DNA from: Calliopum simillimum
Taxonomy: Eukaryota; Arthropoda; Insecta; Diptera; Lauxaniidae
Length of the DNA: 64,000 nucleotides
Assembly (NCBI GenBank): GCA_951812925.1
Contig: OX638368.1
Span: 160,070,492 to 160,134,491 of the forward strand
Reading direction: 5' to 3'
In this document: positions 23,966 to 34,784 of the stretch, in pieces
Position numbering within the stretch: the stretch's first letter is position 1
Layout of the letters: the number at the start of each line of letters is the position of its first letter
Translations under genes and position numbers: made by a program
Notes under the pieces: model-generated
What the model was told of the DNA's origin: nothing
Databases searched by the model: none
The model's input: the letters and a program-made list of their open reading frames with translations, nothing else

Positions 23966-24869
23966 GAGTAGAACGGGGTAATGTCGTGCAGGGGGTAATG
24001 TCGTGCACTGGCTGTTTTAACCCAAGGAATTGAATGATTTACCAACTGTTCGTAAGGTAGGGATCTGCTGACCTACTGAGCTTATGCATATAATACTAGC
24101 AATTTTCACCAGTTCGTCTCTATAGAGTAACCTTTTTTTCGAAAAGTACGCTTTTGGGACGATAAAAGTGTTTTTTCATCGGGTCAGAAAAATAATTTTC
24201 CTTGCGGGAAAATATACCAGGTAAGTGTTTTCTGAAACGAAATATCCTGCCAAAGAAAAGAAGTATTTGATTTATAAAAAAATTTTGGGCTTCACCGAGT
24301 TATCGAAGTTGACCTTTAAAACGACCATTGGGATAATGTCGTGCACATTCACTTACACAAACACAATTTCTCGCTACACAAATTTTGTTACACACGGATG
24401 TAACCAATGAAATTATCTTTCGATCGGATGCTTACTCGTTGCATTCGCTTGAGATGTACGGCTTTACGAGCATGTCAAAGTTGAGTGCACGACACTGCCC
24501 CGTTCTACTCTACACAACATATTATGTACTTCACACATGTATAATAATGAATAAATACATGATAATAATAAATCTCCTCTAATAGAACCACTACCTATCA
24601 TTTCTCACACATTTTGGTACCTTTACTATACTCGGAAAACAATGCACGACATAACCCCACAAATTTTGAGGGGGGTAATGTCGTGCACATTTTTTTTTTT
24701 CTTCCCTTACACAAACATAATTTCTCGCTACACAAATGTTGTTACACATGGATGTAACCAACAAAATTATCTTTCGATCGGATGCTTACTCGTTGCATTC
24801 GCTTGAGATGTACGGCTTTACGAGCATGTCAAAGTTGAGTGCACGACATTACCCCGTTCTATTCTATAT
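23966..24869. mobile_element. Non-coding element(s) with iterated GGGGTAATGTCGTGCAC termini
   Basis: Both outer ends carry TAGAACGGGGTAATGTCGTG in inverted orientation (23969 and about 24863). The motif recurs inside: forward at 23992, 24330 and 24671, reverse at about 24485, 24642 and 24839. A 155 bp right-end segment is present twice (24354-24506 and 24706-24860), nearly identical, so two copies are nested or in tandem. TATATA-rich flanks leave the target duplication undecided. There is no transposase coding. The superfamily is not assigned. Confidence 0.7.
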
Positions 24870-24873
24870 ATAT

Positions 24874-25140
24874 AATTGAGGAGTGGCCGTACCAAAGGGC
24901 CTAAGTACCATTTCGAGGCAAAAGTAATGTCATACTTTTAATGTGCTTTATAGTCGGTTGTTTGACTGTTATAATTTTTTTTAACATAATGACATAAATT
25001 TCACACTATCAAGTAAATTTTTTAATGAAAACAGAAAACAATTTTATTAACTTCCAACAAAATGTCACCCGTTTCATATAATGACACTACTTTTGCCTCG
25101 AAATGGTACTTAGGCCCTTTGGTACGGCCACTCCTCAATT
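24874..25140. mobile_element. MITE with terminal inverted repeats of about 60 bp
   Basis: The ends AATTGAGGAGTGGCCGTACC and GGTACGGCCACTCCTCAATT are exact complements, and pairing continues through AAAGGGCCTAAGTACCATTT and CGAGGCAAAAGTA. It abuts the previous element. Its interior (CTGTTTTCATTAAAAAATTT and TACTTGAT on the minus strand) is related to the MITE at 61321-61580. It has no coding capacity. Confidence 0.85.
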
Positions 25141-26189
25141 GTTCTTGATGGGATATTCTTTTACACTTTGACAGAAATATTTTGTATGGAGTGTGCAATA
25201 GATAGTATCGATCCCCAAACAAAAAAAAGTTCACTGTAAGCCCCCCATATTTTTTTCGACCTCTAAATAATACGCTATTAAATTATTTAATGTCTCGTAG
25301 TGGGCTATAAATCATTAGTAGAAGTAATTTATTTAGTAATTTATTTATTTATTTAATTATGTTTTTTTCGGCTAGTTGTACTTATTATCTTAGTTTATAC
25401 CATGGTAAGGTGCCAAGGACACTTCATAAAATTGAAGCCCATAAAAAATCATAACATTCATCCCTACAAAGTTTCCTCATATTTTTGAAATTGAAGAAGT
25501 TACAGCGAATTTAAAACTTCAGTGCAAAATATGAAAAACAGGATTTTCCAAATCGAAAATCGCCCCTAAAACTATGCAATATTTTTTGTTTTAAGTTTGA
25601 CATTTCAAATAGTATGCAAATAAATAATAAAAGGGGTTTGCATAGGCTTAGGAGGCAATTTTCGTTTTTGAATTGGGAAATTTGCTTTTAGTCAATGTCT
25701 ATGAAATATGTATTTAAAAAATGCCTAAAGTCATGCAATAAAAATATTTACATTATTGCGTCTGCGTTAGCGAGATAATTGCAAAAAAATTATTTTTGCG
25801 ACCTTTGGGATTTTGTCTCGTACTGTATGTAGTTTTTTACTTTCGAATTATTTTATGCCTAAAATTATGAAAACAAAATTCATATTCACCAGTGGTGAAT
25901 CACCACCATTCATTGTTGGGACTTTATTATCCGTTTTATCCGTATTATTTTATCCGTAGCATTTGTTTTCGACATAACATAACGACAACCCAACATTTCT
26001 TACGTTTTACACCATTACAAGCAAAAACAAGAATTGTGTTTTTTTGGACAAGCAAGCAAGCAAGCCAACACAGTCACTTTTTGGCTCCCAAAGCCAAATT
26101 TTTATTTTTTGGGCTTTGGAAAATTATTACAACCAACACAACAACAATAATTTTCGTGAATAAGTAAAATATTTTAATAAAAATAGTAA
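25141..26189. other. Non-coding stretch, no gene seen
   Basis: No supported coding. The segment AGCGAGATAATTGCAAAAAA at about 25768, followed by TGCGACCTTTG, recurs at 31442 on the other side of the retrotransposon. The element therefore inserted within or beside a dispersed repeat. Confidence 0.5.
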
Positions 26190-26193
26190 TATA

Positions 26194-26472
26194 TGCCGTA
26201 GTACTGTGTACTTTTAAATACAAAACGACAAGCGGCGACTCTTATGTCAAAGCTTGGGTGGAATCGACTGGCGCTACTGAATAATTTTGAGAAAGCAACA
26301 TAGAAAAATTATTCTAAAAACGGTAGTGGCGAGATCGAGACTGCCTCGTTTTTAAATTCAAAAAAAAATAAATTTTCAAATTGAATTTTAAAAAAAAAAA
26401 TAAAATAATTTAAATTTCAAATAAAATACGAAGTTTTTGTTAAAATAATTAAAAATGGATAAAAATACGACA
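26194..26472 (+). repeat. 5' LTR containing the gag start codon
   Basis: Starts TGCCGTAGTACTGTGTAC and ends ATGGATAAAAATACGACA. The last 18 bases are the first six gag codons (MDKNTT). It is identical to the 3' LTR, so that LTR also ends in those codons. Confidence 0.9.
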
Positions 26473-29400
26473 TCAGAAGTGGGATTGACTCAAAATTCCC
26501 TACAAGATGCAAGCGAAGAAAAATGGCGCCTATTGTTCGAGCAACAAAATCGTAGCTTTTTGGCCATTGTAGAAGCACTCAAGCCATCGTCCAGCGTTAA
26601 TACGTATTTGCCGGAATTCAACCCAGATGTTGAGAATGCTGACGCTCGAGCTTGGATCGCAATGGCGGACATGTGCATCTCTGAGCAGTCTCTGAAAAAT
26701 GCCTCTTTGATGAATATTCTAAGTCGTGCTCTCAAAGGGCAGGCATCCGTCTGGCTATCTCAAGTGTCATATCCAGAAATGACCTGGGCAGAATTTAAGG
26801 AAATTTTTTCTGCGCGATACGATTGCCCCGACACCGCAGCTGCATTTTTGATGAATTTAAACAACAGTCGACCTAAGGACAGTGAATGCCTATCTGCATA
26901 TGCTGCAACCCTGCTAACATCTTTGATGGCTAGATGGAAAAACTTGTCTACTGAGCAGATAGCTGTATCCACAGTGTTAGCCCATATTTCTCAGTTTGAG
27001 CCTAGAGTGCATCGTTTGACTTTTACAACAGATATTGGCACAAGAAGTCTGCTACAACAAGAGCTGAAGGCTATGTCTTTTCTTAAGAAGAAAGCAGTAA
27101 CGCAGAATGATGTAAGTGGTCCTGACACAAAAAGGTACAAGGCGTCAACATCATCATCAAGCGTGCAATGTTTTAATTGTGGCAAGCCCGGACATAAGGC
27201 ATTGCAATGCAGATTCAAAAACATCAACACACATGTTGCAAATTTGAGCAACAATAATAATTTTAAAAATCCAGTGAAGCCAAGTGTTACCTGTTTCAAT
27301 TGTCAAGATACTGGTCACTACGCATCCAGCTGCCCCAAAATTGTGCGGAAAAGAATTGGTGATAGTGATGGAGTTTCTTCAACTGATCGAAGAGTGGACT
27401 TATGTGTTGTCGGTACACCTGCTGGAGCATTGCATCACTTTGGTGAGAAATTTGTATTTTTTTATGATTCTGGTTCAGAATGTTCGTTGATTCAAGAATC
27501 AGTGAGTTCTAAATTTTGTGGTAAACGTAGTTTTAATGTAGTGACAATGACAGGAATAGGACAAACGAGTGTAAACAGTACAATTCAAATTCTTACGGTT
27601 ATTGAAGTTGATGGCATTGTTTGCGAAATTTTGTTTCATGTTTTGCCAGATTCGTATTTGCGTCATAAAATAATAGTTGGTCGCGAAATTCTTAATCAAG
27701 GTATTGCTGTGCATATGACCTCAGACAAACTATGTTTCAGTAAGGTAAATTTTGTTTATTCTTGTGAAGCAATTCCGCCTGAAATTATAAATTTTAAGTT
27801 AGTAGATACAGACATTTCCCAGGATCTTAAACCAAAGTTGATAGATATTTTGAATTCTTTCAAACGGAATTTTATAACGGGAATCCCTAGCTCTCATGCT
27901 GATACAGCACCAATGCAGATACGACTTAAAGATCCTAACAAAACAGTTTATAGACGACCCTATCGATTAAGTACCGAAGAGCGTAGTATTGTTCGAGATA
28001 GAATTAATGAACTTTTAAATTGTGGTATTATTCGTCCTAGTTCATCACCTTTTGCGAGTCCCATACTTCTTGTGAAGAAAAAAGACGGTTCGGATCGCAT
28101 GTGTGTGGATTTTCGTGAATTAAATGATAATACTATTCCAGACAGATTTCCATTACCGCTTATTTCAGATCAAATTGACCGGCTGATGGTTCTTATTTCT
28201 TTACTAGCCTAGACATGGCTTCAGGGTTTCATCAAATATCTATCCATTCTGACTCAATTGAATATACAGCTTTTGTAACCCCTGACGGTCAATATGAATT
28301 TATGACCATGCCATTTGGTCTCAGAAATGCACCGTCAGTTTTTCAACGTGCGGTGATGAATGCTTTAGGTAATTTGGTCAATTCTTTTGTTGTTGTGTAC
28401 ATGGATGATATCCTTATTGTAGCCAATAATGCTGAAGAGGCATTGGAAAGACTCCGTTTTGTACTTCAAGTGCTCGCCGATAAAGGATTCTCACTGAATC
28501 TGAAAAAGTGTTCTTTCCTTAAACAGAAAGTACAATACCTTGGTTTTGAGGTCAGTGCTAGTGTGATGAAACCAAACCCCAAAAAGATTGAAGCTTTAAC
28601 AGCTCTGCCTCCACCTGAAACTGTTACTCAGTTACGGCAATTTATAGGACTTGCATCTTACTTTAGGAAGTTTGTTCCTTAGTTTTCTCAAATTATGGCT
28701 CCATTGTATACTTTGACGTCTAGTAAGAGTAAAATTGATTGGAAACCTGTACATGAAGCTATAAGACAGCAAATAATATTAGTATTGACTTCTGATCCTG
28801 TACTAACAATATTTGATCCTTCATGTCCAATAGAGCTTCACACAGATGCTAGTGCTATTGGATACGGTGCTGTTTTAATGCAGAAAAAAGATACAAAATC
28901 TTTTGTAGTTGCCTATTATAGCAAGCGTACTTCGTCTGCTGAATCCAAGTACCACTCGTACGAGTTGGAGACTCTTGCTGTTGTCAATGCAATTAAGCAT
29001 TTTAGACACTACTTACACGGGCGTAGCTTTGTTGTCGTTACTGACTGTAACTCTTTACAAGCTTCACGTAAAAAACTTGACCTTACTCCCCGAGTGCACA
29101 GGTGGTGGGCTTTCTTACAGGCTTTTGAATTTGAGTTTGTTTATAGAAAAGGAAATAACATGTGTCATGCAGACTTCTTTTCAAGGAATCCACTACCTTC
29201 TTCTGCTAAAGTATACGAGAAAATTGAGCCAAAGTATGTTAACATAACTGAGTTGTCTGATAATTGGCTTTTGGCAGAGCAACAGCAAGATGCTGAAATT
29301 GTAAAAATTGTATCTGATTTAAATGAGAATAGGTTAAATGACGACATTTCTCAGACTTATGACATTCGATCAGGAGTTCTTTATAGAAAAATACAACGTA

Positions 29401-30494
29401 ATGGTAGATCAAGATGTTTGCCAATAGTTCCCAGGTCTTTAAGATGGTCAATCATCAATAACACTCACGAATCACTGATGCATTTGGGCTATGAGAAAAC
29501 CCTAGAGAAAGTCTACGAAAATTATTGGTTCGAAAATATGTCGAAATTCGTGAGGAAATTTGTGGATAATTGCGTGACATGTAAAATTTCCAAGTCTCAC
29601 TCCGGTAAAATCCAAGCTGAATTACATTCTATACCTAAAATAGCAGTTCCTTGGCACACTCTACATATTGACGCGACTGGAAAGTTGAGTGGAAAAAGTG
29701 ACAGAAAAGAGTACGTTTTTGTGTTGATAGATGCGTTCACAAAATACGTTTTGTTGTATCATACAACTAACATAGATACCCTTAGTAGCATTGCAGCATT
29801 AAAGCAAGCTATCTCTTTATTTGGTGCCCCAATACGAGTTATAGCTGATCAAGGCCGTTGTTTCGCGAGTCGAGAATTTAGTGAATTTTGTAGATCACAC
29901 AATATTAATCTACATTTGATTGCAACCGGTAGTGCTCGTGCAAATGGCCAAGTTGAGCGTGTAATGAGCACGTTAAAGAACATGCTCACTGCAGTTAAAA
30001 CAAGTAATCGCGCCTGGCAGGATGCTCTCCCTGATGTTCAGTTAGCATTAAATTGTACCCAAAGTCGAGTTACCAAACATAGTCCTTTAGAATTGCTTAT
30101 AGGTAAAGTAGCTAGACCTATCGAAATATTAGTGTCTGATGCAAGTGAACCATTAGTAAACCTTGATGAAGCTCGAAATAAGGCCATCTCTAATATGGAA
30201 AAAAATGCATGCTATGATAAAATAAGATTTGATAGTACTAAAGCAAGACTGGACAAATTTGTGGTAGGTGACTTTGTTTTATTACAAAATGAAGAACGTA
30301 ATCAAACAAAGCTCGACCCAAAGTTCAAAGGTCCATTTAAAGTGGCAGAAGTTTTGGACGGTGACCGATATGTTGTTAAGTCTTTAAATTGTAATCGGAC
30401 GTACAAGTATGCTCATGACCGTATGAGACGAATGCCTGAAGGTCACGTCCCTGTTGAAATTGATGATGATAATGATGAAGAGCAGAATAATTGA
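26455..30494 (+). pseudogene. Gag-Pol polyprotein of the Ty3/gypsy element (one frameshift, one stop)
   Basis: Domains in order: capsid region (about residues 45-220); two zinc knuckles, CFNCGKPGHKALQC (about 239) and CFNCQDTGHYASSC (about 280); aspartic protease FFYDSGSECSLI (about 335); reverse transcriptase with the FPLPLISDQID block, MASGFHQISI, MTMPFGLRNAPSVFQ and catalytic YMDD (28399); RNase H (ELHTDASAIGYGAVL, VTDCNSLQA); integrase with an HHCC finger (HESLMHLGYEK...CVTCK) and DDE residues (LHIDATGKL, IADQGRCFAS, ANGQVERVM). The frame shifts near 28180, at GACCGGCTGATGG, where RT coding resumes as DGSYFFTSLDMASG. A lost 4-base GGCT repeat would explain it. An in-frame TAG at 28680-28682 replaces a codon in KFVP-FSQ. 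Everything else is open, so these are recent defects. The product would form virus-like particles in the cytoplasm and integrate cDNA. Confidence 0.9.
26473..26486 (+). promoter_or_regulatory. Primer binding site, tRNA-Leu type, inside gag
   Basis: TCAGAAGTGGGATT directly follows the 5' LTR and complements the conserved end AATCCCACTTCTGA of eukaryotic tRNA-Leu, leaving out the last five bases (CACCA). It is also read as gag codons for SEVG and the first bases of L. Confidence 0.8.
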
Positions 30495-30571
30495 ATTTTT
30501 CTGTTTATGTATGATTAATGTAATTTGAAATGTAAGGATGTAATATGCATTGTTGTGGTCAGAAGTGATTG

Positions 30572-30779
30572 CATTGCTGGATAGAGGCAATGTAAATGTG
30601 TAAAATTGTAAAAATATCACCGGATAGAGGTGGTATGAGTTATTTGTGCCGGATAGAGGCATTGTAAAATCACTGGATAGAAGTGATTGTTGAGTTTAGT
30701 AACCGGATAGAGGTTACTATGTTGTCACTGGATAGAAGTGATAATTGATTTTTTTTAAGTAATTGGAGAGAAATTACTT
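30572..30779 (+). promoter_or_regulatory. Array of seven mini-hairpins with constant GGATAGA loop
   Basis: Seven stem-loops occur between the pol stop and the 3' LTR: 30572-30592, 30614-30636, 30646-30662, 30668-30688, 30697-30719, 30723-30743 and 30757-30779. The loop is GGATAGA in six and GGAGAGA in the last. Stems of 5-8 bp differ in sequence but stay paired (for example CATTGCT/GGCAATG, AATCACT/AGTGATT, TAGTAACC/GGTTACTA, AAGTAATT/AATTACTT). Covarying stems around a fixed loop indicate selection for RNA structure. A protein or RNA binding array (packaging, export or translation) is inferred. Confidence 0.85.
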
Positions 30780-31102
30780 GACTGATCAATGTTTATTATG
30801 TTTGAAGTTGATTTTTATTTTTATTTTTGGTGTTTCATGTAATATTATATGGGACATGACAAATGGCATTTGAATCGTTTAATAAAATAGGACTGTTGTT
30901 GATTTGTTGATGAACTATGAAATTGTAATAGAAGTTAAGTTTGTTGTTAAATTATGTATGAAGAAGCTAATAAAATTTTTTTTTGTTAATGAAAATTTTA
31001 TTCTGGTCAGAATTGGCCGAGTGGTAGAATGAAATACTGTAAAGAATTTTGTCTTTGTTTCAGATGAGTCGCACGAGGACGTGCGAAACGCCAGGATGGC
31101 CG

Positions 31103-31381
31103 TGCCGTAGTACTGTGTACTTTTAAATACAAAACGACAAGCGGCGACTCTTATGTCAAAGCTTGGGTGGAATCGACTGGCGCTACTGAATAATTTTGAG
31201 AAAGCAACATAGAAAAATTATTCTAAAAACGGTAGTGGCGAGATCGAGACTGCCTCGTTTTTAAATTCAAAAAAAAATAAATTTTCAAATTGAATTTTAA
31301 AAAAAAAAATAAAATAATTTAAATTTCAAATAAAATACGAAGTTTTTGTTAAAATAATTAAAAATGGATAAAAATACGACA
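31103..31381 (+). repeat. 3' LTR
   Basis: Identical to 26194-26472. The bases just before it (GCCAGGATGGCCG) are not a typical long polypurine tract. A hairpin TCGCACG-AGGA-CGTGCGA lies about 20 bases upstream (31067-31084). Confidence 0.9.
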
Positions 31382-31616
31382 TATATATAAATAATATATG
31401 TTTCAAAGTTAATAAATTGATGCATATTAATTAATATGCATAGCGAGATAATTGCAAAAAAATGATTTTTGCGACCTTTGAGCTTGAACAACTTTTCATG
31501 TGCACACGATTTCTCAATGGACTTTGGGCACTATATTTATTACTCATAAATAAAGATAATTCCGTTGAACTTGGAATTATTTCGCAGAAAAATTAAAATA
31601 TTCATGGACTTGAGTA

Positions 31617-31893
31617 AGGGGCTGCTCACATATTAAGTAACGCTATTTCGACCAATCTTGATCCCCCTCCCCGGTCGTTACGCAACGTAACAAAACGTTC
31701 AACCCCCTCCCCCCCTCTACTTATGTAACAAATCTTAATTTTGATGATTTGAAATTGAATTTTTTTTCGTATTAAATTATAAAATCGATGTTACGTAACG
31801 AAGTTGATGCCCTCCCTCCCCCATGTAACACTTCGTAACTAAACGTCCAACCCCCCTTCCCCCTGGCGTGTTACCTAATATGTGAACGACCTC
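31617..31893. mobile_element. 277 bp MITE, ACATATTAAGTAACGC type, TA duplication
   Basis: The left end AGGGGCTGCTCACATATTAA then GTAACGC and the right end GTGTTACCTAATATGTGAAC then GACCTC are imperfect inverted repeats flanked by TA (31615-31616, 31894-31895). The interior has C-rich runs and repeated GTTACGTAACG-like words. It has no coding capacity. Confidence 0.75.
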
Positions 31894-34588
31894 TAAAGCG
31901 AGTGCACAAACATTTTTTTCTAAAAAAAACTGCCGCAAAAAAAATGTCGTTCACTTAAAACTGGTAACCTTATTTTTTATCAGTCTGAGCTGATATGGCA
32001 TTGCCATGTAAACAAAGAGAGTATGATAAAATTATAATGTGAATGCAACTTGTCAGGTCTAAAATGTTGAGCCTTCGGCAAATGTCAAAACAAAGAAGAT
32101 AACGAGAACAAAACTATTGGAGCAACATTTGATTTGACACTTAGTAATGACAAAATAATTGAAAAAAGAGGCACAATTTTCTCGTGCATTAACTTCGTTT
32201 CCATACCATACACTAACGACTTGGTATTTTTAGTCAACCAAACCAAACACAAATCATTCGGTATTCAGCTTTGGTTTGCAACGTTTCGTCGTAGTGCGGA
32301 GCTCAATCGTAAATGTGCGTGTGTGAGTGTATTGTGGTTTATTTTACCAGTTTAGATAAAAAAAAATAAAATAAATATAAACAATAGCAAAAGAACCGAA
32401 TTGCATAAAAGAAAAAAATATTGAATAATAAAATTCATATTAACGCAGATGAATTTTACATGCAAGTGAAAAGTTGTTTTAAGGTGCATAGTGTATCTGA
32501 GAAAAAAAAAAGTTATTCCAACAACAACAAAATTTAAGTAGCGCAAGAATTTTTCTAACATGATCTCATGTGTTCCACTTTAGACCTAACTCAGAAATCG
32601 TCAAATTAGGGGCTAATCTTTTTTCTTTCGAAATTGCTGGTAACGCAAGATCTTGACTGCTCGCACTTTGTATTTGCTATTTTGCATCTTTTAGATACGG
32701 CGCAAAGTTAAGTAACGCAAGCAGCGATTCATCGATGGTGCGTTACGGTTCGGAACGGTTGTTTTCATGTTTTATCTGATTAAGAACAAGATTTATTTGT
32801 ATCTTTTTTTTATTTTGCAGCTTCTTCACCTTTGTTTTTGTTTTGTATTTCCCGTAACTTGTTTTATTCTTTATTATTATTTTTTTCTTTTTTTATTCTA
32901 CTTAATACATACATAAAAACAAACTGGCTATGTTGTTATTGCTCGTCTGGTATTCCAACAACGAGCATCCCAAGGAGAACCGAAGCGCTTCAAAAGGCTT
33001 ACCGAAGTGTTTTTTTTTTTTTTTCAATCATAAGCGCTGTCGCTCTGTTAGAAGTATTCTTTCTTTCTTTGTAAGTGTTCTGTAGCTTACCGCAGGCTTA
33101 TTTGTAATGTGGCGGTAAGCATTCTGACAATTACAAAAAAAAAAAAAAATGACCGGACTAGGATTCCAACCGAGAACCGTCTGTGCAATGGATAAAAACA
33201 TATTATTATATACAATTTCTCTCCAAACAGGATTTGATAGCCGAATGCTTCTTACAGCCTTACAAAGAACCATTGTGTATTCAGTTTTATTTCAATTCAT
33301 TAAAAATATAAATAAACTAGCGGTCCCGGCAAACGTTGTTCTGCTCTTTTTCAATAGGTGGCGCGATGAGTTCGACTTGAACGAAAAAAGGAGAATAAAA
33401 AAGAAAAAATAAGTACAAAAAATCCGGAGTGGGAATCGAACCTTTGCAAACAGACACATAATTTTCAAACTTGTATTACGTGTCTGTAAAATTTGTACAA
33501 TTATCAAACAAATTTGTGTTTTTTTACATTGTGTTCTCTTTCCGTTCCTCTCTTTTTAAAAATAGTACTCAAAAATGAAAACAAACATGTCTCTTCAAAC
33601 GGAACTTGATAATCAAATAATTACTGCAGCCTTACAAAAAATCATTTTAGTAAACGCTTCGAAATTTCTATGGAAAAAAGCGGCTTAGAAGTGCTCTCTT
33701 AAGAAGCGCTTGATATTTTTCCCCTTGGGTATATTTATGTATTGCTTTAGCCAGAGCCCAGAACTCAGACTTAGGCATTGTATCTCTGAGATACACTCGA
33801 GAAACTAAAAAGAAAACTTGTGCGTTTTGTTGTTTTAACATTGTTGTAGTTGTCGTTGTTGGTTCTCATTTCAAAAAAATATAATAAAAAATTAAGAAAA
33901 AAAATTCAAAGGATTGAATTTGCGAAAACGAAATAAAAATGATGTATGAACTAAAAATAGATGCTGCTTGAAATTCGAAAAGAAATAAGAATAGTATCTT
34001 AAAAATACAATAGTATCTATTGTAGCGCATTTTAATTTGAACGAATTCAACAAAATGAGCGATTTAAATAAAAAAAAATTTGCCACCGGATCAAACATAA
34101 ATGTGAAAGTTTTTTATATTGAAATTTTTAATGGATCTCTGTTTATCTTGCAGATTACTAAATATGTGCCGTATTTTTAAATTTAACGTGTCGATTTTGT
34201 GCTGCATTTGAGTTCGTGCGGAGTTATTTCGTTAAGCAATCGAGTGTTGTGACGAAAATATCATCATATCGCACGTAAGCGAAATAAAAATACTCGGCTT
34301 GCGAAAAGAATCATTTTCAGTGCCTATCTATGTGTTTCACCTAAATACTCACTTCTTCTACGAATCTTGAAATTTAAATCAACAAGTGTTTTTGCGCTTC
34401 GTGCAAATGCAACAAAAAAACAAACGATGTGCCGCGTGTAAAAATATCAACATAAAAATGTTTTTTTAACAACAAAATTCAATACATCCGTACATATTGA
34501 AAGAACTGTAGTTTTTTTTTTTTTTTTAAATAACAACTTTTAACACAAATTCACGCATTTGTTGAGCTGCTCAACGTTCTTCGGTGGA
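31894..34588. other. Upstream region of Fer; probable 5' UTR/promoter, location undetermined
   Basis: No coding exon is supported. Pyrimidine-rich stretches ending in TTTTGCAG (32820) and TCTTGCAG (34153) could be acceptors for non-coding 5' exons of Fer, but this cannot be settled from sequence alone. The span also holds SINE-like repeats (33100-33700) and an ACTAGCGGTCCCGGCAAACG repeat at 33317. Confidence 0.4.
33100..33700 (-). repeat. Pair of tRNA-related (SINE-like) repeats
   Basis: On the minus strand GGTTCGATTCCCACTCCGGA (33421-33440) carries a perfect pol III B-box (GGTTCGATTCC), and CGGTTGGAATCCTAGTCCGG (33152-33171) is a degenerate copy. Both are followed on the plus strand by related sequence with ACTTGATA/ATTTGATA and CAGCCTTACAAA. 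No complete A-box or cloverleaf can be made, so I do not call tRNA genes. Confidence 0.45.
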
Positions 34589-34784
34589 ATGGGCTTTTCA
34601 TCCGCCCTTCAGGGGCGTGCTGCTCATGAGGCACTCATCGTGCGTCAAGATGCTGAATTGCGCCTTATGGAAACAATGAAGCGCACGATACAAATGAAAG
34701 CCAAATGCGACAAGGAATACGCAATTAACTTAACTGCGGTAGCTCAGCAGGGTCTAAAAATCGATCGTGCTGATGACATGCAAG
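34589..34784 (+). CDS. FER: Fer/Fps tyrosine kinase, first coding exon (F-BAR start)
   Basis: Encodes [20 protein letters not shown] and on through [20 protein letters not shown] to RADDMQ, the start of the F-BAR (FCH) domain of the Fer/Fps family (Fps85D in Drosophila). ATG 34589 is the natural start, because the family begins MGFSSxLQ. The exon ends CAA G|GTAAAA, phase 1, and joins in frame to the exon at 56534 across a 21,749 bp intron. Fer is a cytoplasmic non-receptor tyrosine kinase with F-BAR, SH2 and kinase domains that acts at adherens junctions and the cortex. Only the first 128 codons lie in this window; the SH2 and kinase exons are beyond 64000. The frame open after the donor (to 34843) is intron read-through. 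Confidence 0.92.

Larger units (their letters stand above)
26194..31381 (+). mobile_element. Ty3/gypsy LTR retrotransposon, mdg3-like, nearly intact
   Basis: The element is 5188 bp with two LTRs of 279 bp (26194-26472, 31103-31381) that read identically, each starting TGCCGTAG and ending ACGACA. A 4 bp target duplication TATA flanks it (26190-26193 and 31382-31385). Identical LTRs mean recent insertion. A single gag-pol frame follows, broken by one frameshift and one stop codon. The first-strand primer site matches tRNA-Leu, offset by five bases from the tRNA 3' end. As I recall, this offset is described for mdg3/micropia/blastopia relatives; that family placement is an inference. There is no env-like frame. 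Confidence 0.92.

Noticed and set aside
23085..24869. CRISPR-like array suggested by regular repeats of TAATGTCGTGCAC
   Set aside because: Repeats occur in both orientations with irregular spacing in eukaryotic DNA; terminal-motif iteration of a mobile element explains them.
25892..26167. 91-codon open frame just before the 5' LTR
   Set aside because: Histidine/threonine-rich from AC-rich simple sequence; not part of the retrotransposon, which starts at 26194.
26194..31381. DIRS-type or tandemly recombined element, suggested by gag start codons in the terminal repeat
   Set aside because: The TG...CA ends, TATA duplication, tRNA-Leu primer site right after the repeat and a DDE integrase show an ordinary LTR element whose LTR extends into gag.
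33149..33440. Possible tRNA genes
   Set aside because: Only B-box/T-arm-like sequence is present; no acceptor stem, D-arm or A-box can be paired, so SINE-like repeats are the better reading.
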